From Burkholderiales bacterium (GTDB lineage: Bacteria > Pseudomonadota > Gammaproteobacteria > Burkholderiales > SHXO01), in contig JAHCKU010000229.1 of assembly GCA_026125625.1 (NCBI GenBank), positions 1 to 5,656 on the forward strand: 5,656 nucleotides of DNA, written 5' to 3'. A model generated the notes under the pieces. That model saw nothing but the letters and a program-made list of their open reading frames with translations, had not been told where the DNA came from and made no database searches. The position numbers and the translations under genes are program-made. This document shows, piece after piece, positions 1 to 4,756 of this stretch (position 1 is the stretch's first letter; the number at the start of each line of letters is the position of its first letter).

Positions 1-227
1 CGCATGTTGGGGGGCAATTCCGCGAGCTCCGCCCGCGTGCGCTGCCTGCAGGGCTGGATGAGCTGCGGCTCATGGACGATGCTCAGCTTGATCAGCGCCT
101 GGTCGGGCGCGATCTGGTGATAGACCGGCCATTTCGAGAACCGGACCAGCACCATGGCCAGCACGGCGTACAGCACCATCTGCCCGGCCAGGGAAGTGGC
201 ATCGAGTCTCGCGCGTTGCCCGGTCAT
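1..227 (-). CDS. orf1 of the norSY-senC-orf1 cluster, small one-helix membrane protein (C-terminus cut by window edge)
   Basis: The reading frame is open from an ATG at 227 to the window edge, giving 75 whole codons. The start lies 9 bases after the senC stop codon, so it is the next gene of the same operon. The spacer is almost all G/C and I see no Shine-Dalgarno sequence, so translation may be coupled to senC. The protein has a short basic N-terminus (RAR at 5-7) and one hydrophobic segment at about 13-28. A soluble part follows with H52, C60 and a closing LPPNMR motif at 71-76. The visible part suggests an inner-membrane protein with its C-terminal domain on the periplasmic or cytoplasmic side; the charge pattern does not settle which. 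No enzymatic motif is visible. Its position matches the uncharacterised 'orf1' reported after senC in nitrifier norSY clusters. A role as assembly or accessory factor for the reductase is inferred from position only. Confidence 0.7.
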   Translation of the reverse strand, partial: MTGQRARLDATSLAGQMVLYAVLAMVLVRFSKWPVYHQIAPDQALIKLSIVHEPQLIQPCRQRTRAELAELPPNM

Positions 228-236
228 GCGGGGGGC

Positions 237-1103
237 TCAATGTACCGCGGCACGGCGGGCGGCCCGCGCCCTGCGCCATTCCGAGACTGCAAACCACAGC
301 ATCGCCGCGATGAAGGTCAGGCCACCGGCAATTTCGATGTATAGCGCATAGCTGGCCCGGTACCTGCCGGTGACGGGATCGTAGACCGAGCACAGGATGC
401 GCACGCGGTCGAGCAGATCGCCGAAACCCGAGGCGTCCTGCAGCATCCTGCCGGCGATCAGCCGCCTGAGGGGCTCGCCGAGGGATTCCGCGGCGAAGGC
501 GTCACCCACGACCTGCTGGCGGATGCGCCCCTGCGCATCGAGGATGCTGACCTGCAGCGTGTGGTCGAAGCCGCCCGACGTGGCGGCGTAGCTGAAGCCG
601 AAGTCCCTGGCGAGCGCAGCGACGTCCTCGCGCCGAGGGCTGAGGAATTCCCAGTTGGCATCGCGGATGCGCCGCTGTGCCGCGAAGCTGCGCAGCGCCG
701 CAGGGGTATCCGTCGGCTGATCGAAGCCGATGCTGACGACCTGGAACTGGCCTGTGCCGAATCGGTCACGCATTGCGTCCACGGCAGTGCGCAGCACCAG
801 CGTGCTGTTCGGGCAGACCTGGAAGCATCCCGTGTAGATGAAATTCACGAGCAGCGGCTTGCCGCGGTAGTCCGACAGCCGCACCACGCGCTCGCGGCGG
901 TCGCGCATCGGAAAGTCTCCCGGAATATTGCCGACGGCTGCGCGGCTGGCAGCCAGCACGACCTGCGGGTCGAGGCTGTCGCGGCCCGGCGGCGTGGCCG
1001 CACCGGACTCGCCGCACCGCGCTGCCGGCGCCAGCAGCACGGCAAGGCCGATCAGCATGCCTGCATGCCGGTTCGCGCCGGTGTGGATCAGCTCAAGCCC
1101 CAT
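237..1103 (-). CDS. senC: SCO1/SenC-family copper chaperone with C-terminal membrane anchor
   Basis: This 288-residue protein is of the SCO1/SenC thioredoxin-fold family, which delivers copper to CuA or CuB centres and acts as a thiol reductant in the periplasm. The copper ligands are all present: the CxxxC pair C93 and C97 (context YTGCFQVCPN), and H181 in GGFDHTLQV. The N-terminus looks like a signal sequence or anchor, with a hydrophobic core at 16-27. An RC follows at 29-30, but arginine before the cysteine argues against a lipobox. A second hydrophobic segment at about 252-273 is followed by an arginine-rich tail, so the C-terminus is anchored, with the tail in the cytoplasm. I chose ATG 1103, which overlaps the end of norY by 16 bases, because it gives a normal positively charged n-region. 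The ATG at 1058 would start inside the hydrophobic core. Neither has a clear ribosome-binding site. Co-transcription with the CuA and CuB subunits points to copper loading of this enzyme. Confidence 0.9.
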   Translation of the reverse strand: MGLELIHTGANRHAGMLIGLAVLLAPAARCGESGAATPPGRDSLDPQVVLAASRAAVGNIPGDFPMRDRRERVVRLSDYRGKPLLVNFIYTGCFQVCPNSTLVLRTAVDAMRDRFGTGQFQVVSIGFDQPTDTPAALRSFAAQRRIRDANWEFLSPRREDVAALARDFGFSYAATSGGFDHTLQVSILDAQGRIRQQVVGDAFAAESLGEPLRRLIAGRMLQDASGFGDLLDRVRILCSVYDPVTGRYRASYALYIEIAGGLTFIAAMLWFAVSEWRRARAARRAAVH

Positions 1104-2788
1104 ACCGTGGACAGGTATTTCCAGTTCACGAAGTAGTAGAGTACGAACGCGACCAGGAAAACCATCGCCAGCATGAAAGTGCCAGGGGCGGCAAAGCCCT
1201 GCGAGCCATAGGTCTGCGCCACGGCAGCCGGCGCCATCAACGGGGTCGGCCTGCCCGAGGCGCTGGCGGCGCCGCTGTCGACCCGCTTGCCCCACAGGAG
1301 GGAACCGACGGTGACGTAGATGTAGATGGCTCCACCGAGGATCGCCGCGACGGCCGAGATGCCAACGAGGCCCATCATCAGGTACGCCGCGCCCGGCCAC
1401 TCATAGGCCATCGGCATGCCCGAGAAGGCCATGTCCCAATGACGGCGCGAGACGCCAAGCGTGCCGGCGCCCATCATGACGAGGCAGAAGAAGTACATCG
1501 AGAAGCCGAAGAGGTAGGGCTGCAGGCGCGCGAGGCCAGGATTGATCATTTCCCGCTTGAACAGTACCGGTATCAGGTAATAGGTCAGCGCCATGAAGGT
1601 CAGGGTCGTGCCCACCACCACGGTCGCGTGGAAATGCCCGGGCACGTAGATGGTGTTGTGGATGATCATGTTCAGCTGCTCGGTTCCCATCATCACGCCG
1701 GAGATGCCGCCGAGGAAGCCGAAGCCGATGATCGCGATGAACACGCCCGAGAAGGTGGGGTTGCCCCAGGGCGCGCGGCGCAGCCATTCGTACAGACCGC
1801 GCGTGTAGCCCTTCTGGCGTTGCGCCACTTCCATGGCGCCCGGCACCGTCAGCCCGTGGATCATCGAGGCGAGCACCGCGAAATACATGAAGTAGCTGGT
1901 GTTGACCACCTTCCAGTTGGTTGACAGGCCCGGGTCGGCCAGCAGGTGGTGCGCGCTCGCGAGCTGCAGGAAGAGGATGTAGAGCAGGAACGCTCCGCGG
2001 CTGACCCGTTCCGACATCGGCTTTGCACCGAACACGAGCGCTGCCACCAGGTACCAGATCGAGACGTGCGCCGCCACGTTGATCTGCTGCGAGGAGTGGC
2101 CGAATGCCCACCAGATCATGCGGTAGGCCAGCGGATCGACCTTGTCTATGACGCCAAGCGACAGCAGCCAGGTCGGGATCAGGATGATGGCGCCCGAGGC
2201 GATCGTGAACACCGCGATGATGCAGGCGGTCAGCGCGCCGAAGGTCACCAGCGGAATCGAGCCCTCGTAGGTCTTCTCCGCCTTGGCGATGACCAGCGTG
2301 CCGAGGAAGATGAAGCAGCCGATCAGCCCGCCGACGGCGAACAGGATGAGCCCGGCGTAGAACGCGGGCTTGGCCATCATCGGCGTGTACGAGGTCATCA
2401 TCACGCTCGATTGACCCTGGAACACCGCGACGTTGGTCATGATCGCGCCGATCACCATCAGCGCGAACGCCACCCATCCCCAGCGCGGCGCGGCCAGCCG
2501 ACATCGCAACAGCGTAGACGAGCAGAAGTAGAGGATCGCGATCTCGAAGAAGATCATCCAGAAGATCAGCATGTCGATGCCGTGCGCGGTCAGCGTCAGG
2601 TAGAACCATTCGGCATCCAGGATGTGCAGCCCGGGCACGCGCGTGAGCGCCACCAGCAGCGCCAGCACTCCGCCCAGGAGCAGGAACACCACGCCCGCGA
2701 CGGCGTTGACCTTGATCAGCGCCTCGGCTTCGCGGTGATACTGCAGCCCCGAGCGCGGGTCGATACGAAAGCTTCCGATATCAGCCAT
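1088..2788 (-). CDS. norY: Heme-copper subunit I, NO reductase type (NorY/sNOR-like), annotated elsewhere as cytochrome c oxidase subunit I
   Basis: This 566-residue polytopic membrane protein is the catalytic subunit of the heme-copper oxidoreductase superfamily. All metal ligands can be placed. H69 (TAHG) and H387 bind the low-spin heme. H385 (in HNTIYVPGHFH, 377-387) binds the high-spin heme. H231, H280 and H281 (WWAFGH and AHHLLADPG) bind CuB. The HHxxADPG and GHFH contexts resemble B-type (ba3) oxidases. In oxygen reductases a tyrosine lies four residues after the first CuB histidine (GHPxVY) and is cross-linked to it. Here the motif is GHSSQQ and the position is Q235. Y246 sits 15 residues after H231, like the K-channel tyrosine of ba3. 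Lack of the cross-linked tyrosine, together with the norS-norY-senC-orf1 gene order, supports NO reduction to N2O rather than O2 reduction. An extra C-terminal helix (about 537-555) ends the protein. The ATG is 15 bases after norS, preceded by a weak GGGGA. Membership of the family is near certain; NO as substrate is inferred. Confidence 0.88.
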   Translation of the reverse strand: MADIGSFRIDPRSGLQYHREAEALIKVNAVAGVVFLLLGGVLALLVALTRVPGLHILDAEWFYLTLTAHGIDMLIFWMIFFEIAILYFCSSTLLRCRLAAPRWGWVAFALMVIGAIMTNVAVFQGQSSVMMTSYTPMMAKPAFYAGLILFAVGGLIGCFIFLGTLVIAKAEKTYEGSIPLVTFGALTACIIAVFTIASGAIILIPTWLLSLGVIDKVDPLAYRMIWWAFGHSSQQINVAAHVSIWYLVAALVFGAKPMSERVSRGAFLLYILFLQLASAHHLLADPGLSTNWKVVNTSYFMYFAVLASMIHGLTVPGAMEVAQRQKGYTRGLYEWLRRAPWGNPTFSGVFIAIIGFGFLGGISGVMMGTEQLNMIIHNTIYVPGHFHATVVVGTTLTFMALTYYLIPVLFKREMINPGLARLQPYLFGFSMYFFCLVMMGAGTLGVSRRHWDMAFSGMPMAYEWPGAAYLMMGLVGISAVAAILGGAIYIYVTVGSLLWGKRVDSGAASASGRPTPLMAPAAVAQTYGSQGFAAPGTFMLAMVFLVAFVLYYFVNWKYLSTVWGLS

Positions 2789-2803
2789 GTCGCAGTCCCC
2801 GTC

Positions 2804-3343
2804 TTATTTGACGTACATGCGGCTCACCATCTGATGGTGGCCGATGCCGCAGTATTCGTTGCATACGATCGCGAAGCTTCCCGTCTTGTTCGGAGTCACC
2901 GTGATCACCATCTCGTAGCCCGGCACGATCTGCAGGTTGACGTTCTCCGGCTGCAGCGAGAAGCCGTGCTGATAGTCCATCGCCGATAGATGCAGGCGGT
3001 AGCTCTTGCCCTGCTCCAGCTCCAGGATCGGCCACCATTGCCACAGACGCCCGATCAGGTAGACGTCGCTGCCTGCGGGCGGATTCACCACCGGGATGTT
3101 CTGCTCGGTCTCGGTGCGCACCGTGTACTTGTCCACCATCTCCTGCGTCCTCGCCTGGAAATCCGCGGCGGAGATGCGATAGGCCTCGTTGGACAGGTTC
3201 TGCTTACCGAACACGTGCCAGTACGGCATCATGAAGAACAGCACCATCGACCAGACCAGCGCGATGGCGATCCACCACAGCTCGGTCTTTTCGATCGGTT
3301 CCTTCCACCACACCCGCCTGGCCGGCGGCAGTATCGAGCTCAT
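2804..3343 (-). CDS. norS: Subunit II with complete CuA site (NorS/cytochrome c oxidase subunit II-like)
   Basis: This 179-residue protein is the electron-input subunit of the heme-copper complex. It has one N-terminal membrane helix at about 21-40, then a periplasmic cupredoxin domain. The binuclear CuA motif is intact: H126 (DYQHGFSL) plus C161, E163, C165, H169 and M172 in CNEYCGIGHHQM. The aromatic stretch RLWQWWP (99-105) corresponds to the tryptophan-containing loop through which cytochrome c donates electrons to CuA in known oxidases. The protein is short, with one helix instead of two, as in ba3-type subunit II. A strong ribosome-binding site (GAGGAG) seven bases upstream fixes the ATG at 3343. 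It lies 21 bases after the small membrane-protein gene and 15 bases before norY, so the three are one transcription unit. With NorY it should take electrons from a soluble or membrane cytochrome c or a cupredoxin. The alternative name coxB would describe the fold but not the inferred reaction. Confidence 0.9.
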   Translation of the reverse strand: MSSILPPARRVWWKEPIEKTELWWIAIALVWSMVLFFMMPYWHVFGKQNLSNEAYRISAADFQARTQEMVDKYTVRTETEQNIPVVNPPAGSDVYLIGRLWQWWPILELEQGKSYRLHLSAMDYQHGFSLQPENVNLQIVPGYEMVITVTPNKTGSFAIVCNEYCGIGHHQMVSRMYVK

Positions 3344-3350
3344 GTGCGTG

Positions 3351-3356
3351 CTCCTC
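3351..3356 (-). promoter_or_regulatory. Shine-Dalgarno sequence of norS
   Basis: GAGGAG on the minus strand, seven bases before the norS ATG. It is the best ribosome-binding site in the window and decides the norS start. The small gene upstream, ctaA and the regulator gene lack a comparable site, so NorS may be translated more strongly than its neighbours. Confidence 0.75.
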
Positions 3357-3364
3357 GCGTGCGC

Positions 3365-3553
3365 TCAGTTGGGAGGGGGTGCATTGGGAATGGTGGCGAT
3401 CTCCATCACGCCCCACAGGATGTAGAGCACGGTCGGGATCGCCACGCCCAGGAACAGCAGCAGGAACGGGTTGTCCAGCAGGTGCTGCATCACCGGAATG
3501 GGCTCGTCGTCCTGTTCTTCGATCGCCTGCGATGCAGATTTCGGTTCGGCCAT
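3365..3553 (-). CDS. Small single-helix membrane protein, first gene of the nor operon
   Basis: This 62-residue protein has an acidic, soluble N-terminus (EEQDDEPIP at 12-20), one hydrophobic helix at about 29-48 (NPFLLLFLGVAIPTVLYILW) and a short proline-rich end (APPPN). It may be an extra small subunit or assembly partner of the NorSY complex, comparable in size to subunit IIa or CcoQ/CcoH-type peptides of other heme-copper enzymes. No homology to a named family can be claimed. It ends 21 bases before norS, so co-translation is likely. The start is uncertain. The ATG at 3553 gives a normal protein but has no ribosome-binding site nearby; the only GGGAGG lies about 30 bases upstream. Two earlier in-frame ATGs, at 3676 and 3661, would add 41 or 36 residues rich in arginine and proline that look like untranslated leader. 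I prefer 3553. Confidence 0.72.
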   Translation of the reverse strand: MAEPKSASQAIEEQDDEPIPVMQHLLDNPFLLLFLGVAIPTVLYILWGVMEIATIPNAPPPN

Positions 3554-3734
3554 GTCGTCTGTCGCGCCGGGGGGCGGCGCCTCCCTTGTAGTTGATTCGC
3601 GCAAGAGCGCATTACTTTGATGACAACACGCTCGGCGCCGTCGACTGTACGCCGCAGGCATGAACGAGAAATTCACCTGGATTCAGTTTTTTCGCGGCAC
3701 CGCCGGCGCGCTCATGCACACCGCATCGGGCTCT

Positions 3735-3752
3735 CCTGAATCTGGCTTCAGG
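3735..3752. repeat. Inverted repeat, possible operator or leader hairpin before ctaA
   Basis: CCTGAA at 3735-3740 and TTCAGG at 3747-3752 are perfect inverted copies around a six-base centre (TCTGGC). The repeat begins 50 bases before the ctaA start. It could be a regulator-binding site or a small hairpin. It does not fit the Fnr/Dnr consensus. A six-base arm can arise by chance in a region of this size. Confidence 0.35.
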
Positions 3753-3769
3753 GCTGCACGCGCATACTC

Positions 3770-3778
3770 TGCTATGGT
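3770..3778 (+). promoter_or_regulatory. Possible extended -10 element for a leaderless ctaA transcript
   Basis: TGCTATGGT contains the TGn extension and a four-of-six match to TATAAT (3773-3778). A start seven bases further on would fall at the ctaA GTG (3785), giving a leaderless message. This agrees with the missing Shine-Dalgarno sequence. No -35 hexamer is visible at the right distance, so the call is weak. Confidence 0.25.
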
Positions 3779-3784
3779 CGCAAC

Positions 3785-4693
3785 GTGACCGACGAGGCCG
3801 ACATCCGCAGGTTGCGGCTGATCCGGGTACTGGCGCTGGCCGGTGTGCTGATCGTGCTGCTGGTGCTGAGCAGCAGCGCCCTGCTGCGCCTGCGCGCGCT
3901 CGGTCTGGGCTGTGCCGACTGGCCGACCTGCTACGGCCAGGCGCAAAGCGAGGCCGCAGGGCCCTCGCTCGCGCGTGTGCTGCATCGTTTTTCGGCCAGC
4001 CTGGCCGGCGCCAGCGTGATTGCCATCGGCGTGCTGGCAGTGAGCCGGCCGCGTCGCTTCGTGCGTGAGCTGACGATCACTGCGCTGATGCTGGTGTTGC
4101 TGGTGGCCCTGACCTTCCTGGGACGTGCCACCCCCGGTGCGCAGGTCCCGGCGGTGGCGTTGGGCAACGTCCTCGGTGGCATGTTGCTGGCAGCCCTGCT
4201 GGGCCACCTCGCGCTGCCCGCGCACCGCCAGGCGCCGGCCCCTTGCTGGCTGCGCGCCGCGGTCTGGAGCGCGCTGCTGCTCGCCTTCGCCCAGATCGCC
4301 CTGGGCGTGCTCACCAGCGCCAGCCACTCCGGCCTTGCCTGCCCGTTGCTGCCGCGCTGCAATGCCGATGCCTTCTTCCCAGGCTGGACATGGGCGGAAT
4401 TCGATCCCTGGCGCGCCCCGGCAGCCAGTGCCGGCGTACATGCCGCGCATCGCATCGGCGGCCTGCTGCTTCTTGCCCTGGGCGGGCTGGTCGCGTGGGG
4501 TCTGCGGCGGCGCGCGCCGCCGCTCGCGCTCGGCCTGGGCCTGCTGCTGGCGGCGCAGAGCGTGCTGGGAATCGTCCTGGTGATCCGGCAGCTGCCGCTG
4601 GCCGCTGCCGTGGCACACAACTTCGCGGCCGCGCTGCTGCTCCTGACACTGGTGGCGGCCCAGCGTCTGACCGGCAGCGGAGAACCCTCGTGA
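3785..4693 (+). CDS. ctaA: Heme A synthase (CtaA/COX15 family)
   Basis: This 302-residue membrane protein has about eight hydrophobic helices in two similar halves, the layout of heme A synthase, which oxidises the C8 methyl group of heme O to make heme A. The four heme-ligand histidines can be placed: H67 (VLHRF), H141 (LLGHLAL), H223 (AAHRIGG) and H278 (VAHNF). Both extracytoplasmic cysteine pairs are present: C43/C49 in LGCADWPTCYGQ and C186/C192 in LACPLLPRCN. One departure is R64, three residues before H67, where family members I recall carry a conserved glutamate (E57 in Bacillus subtilis). The first in-frame start after an upstream stop is GTG 3785; there is no ribosome-binding site. 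The stop codon overlaps the Fnr/Dnr box of the next gene. No heme O synthase (ctaB) lies in this window. It may serve the NorSY complex if that enzyme carries heme A, or another oxidase in the cell. Confidence 0.88.
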   Translation: MTDEADIRRLRLIRVLALAGVLIVLLVLSSSALLRLRALGLGCADWPTCYGQAQSEAAGPSLARVLHRFSASLAGASVIAIGVLAVSRPRRFVRELTITALMLVLLVALTFLGRATPGAQVPAVALGNVLGGMLLAALLGHLALPAHRQAPAPCWLRAAVWSALLLAFAQIALGVLTSASHSGLACPLLPRCNADAFFPGWTWAEFDPWRAPAASAGVHAAHRIGGLLLLALGGLVAWGLRRRAPPLALGLGLLLAAQSVLGIVLVIRQLPLAAAVAHNFAAALLLLTLVAAQRLTGSGEPS

Positions 4694-4703
4694 TCTAGAT
4701 CAA
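4690..4703 (+). promoter_or_regulatory. Fnr/Dnr-type binding site upstream of the regulator gene
   Basis: GTGATCTAGATCAA matches the Fnr/Dnr consensus TTGAT-N4-ATCAA at nine of ten fixed positions; only the first T is replaced by G. The core TGATCTAGATCA (4691-4702) is a perfect 12-bp palindrome. The site overlaps the ctaA stop codon (TGA 4691-4693). Its centre lies about 40-41 bases before the start predicted from the -10 element at 4725-4730, the class II activation position. Likely binders are the Dnr-like protein encoded just downstream or a paralogue. Confidence 0.75.
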
Positions 4704-4724
4704 GCCGGGCGGCGCGGAGCAGTG

Positions 4725-4730
4725 CACAAT
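4725..4730 (+). promoter_or_regulatory. Putative -10 element of the dnr-like gene
   Basis: CACAAT matches TATAAT in four of six positions. It places the transcript start near 4737, about 20 bases before the ATG. There is no -35 hexamer, as expected for an activator-dependent class II promoter with its box at -41.5. Confidence 0.5.
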
Positions 4731-4756
4731 AGAGGCAACTTCCGACTGCCCAGCCC

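Larger units (their letters stand above)
3554..3784. other. Divergent intergenic region between the nor operon and ctaA
   Basis: These 231 bases separate genes transcribed in opposite directions and should carry both promoters. On the minus strand TTGTCA (complement of 3621-3626) matches a -35 hexamer in five of six positions, but no -10 hexamer follows at 16-18 bases. Two TTGAT half-sites (3592-3596 and 3617-3621) occur without the matching ATCAA half at the Fnr spacing. A run of six T (3687-3692) has no strong hairpin before it. An inverted repeat and a possible extended -10 are listed separately. I see no RNA gene. Confidence 0.6.

Noticed and set aside
1014..1019. Lipoprotein signal at the SenC cysteine C30
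   Set aside because: The residue before the cysteine is arginine (AARC), which does not fit the lipobox.
237..1400. Extension of the senC frame upstream to 1400, giving 387 residues
   Set aside because: The added part runs through norY in another frame, is arginine-rich and lacks family features. The SCO protein with its signal sequence begins at 1103.
87..2724. Identical 14-base sequence CTTGATCAGCGCCT at 87-100 and 2711-2724, containing a TTGATCA motif
   Set aside because: Both copies are the antisense of codons for the peptide ALIK within orf1 and norY. The match follows from shared residues and codon bias, and neither lies near a promoter.
1946..2989. Long plus-strand open frame opposite norY and norS (347 codons)
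   Set aside because: The product is dominated by His, Arg, Asp and Gln with no domain or helix. It is the usual antisense shadow in a GC-rich coding region.
3592..3605. TTGATTCGCGCAAG as an Fnr/Dnr box for the nor operon
   Set aside because: The first half-site is perfect but the second half matches ATCAA at only one position; the CAA lies one base too close.
3617..3630. TTGATGACAACACG as an Fnr/Dnr box
   Set aside because: TTG and CAA are separated by four bases, not eight, and the second half-site at normal spacing matches at one position only.
3676..3692. T-run TTTTTT on the plus strand as a terminator
   Set aside because: Only a three-base stem precedes it, and no plus-strand gene ends there; it lies upstream of two divergent genes.
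3683..4618. Long minus-strand open frame opposite ctaA (311 codons)
   Set aside because: It is low-complexity Gln/Arg/Ala-rich sequence antisense to a clear eight-helix heme A synthase, so it is a shadow frame.
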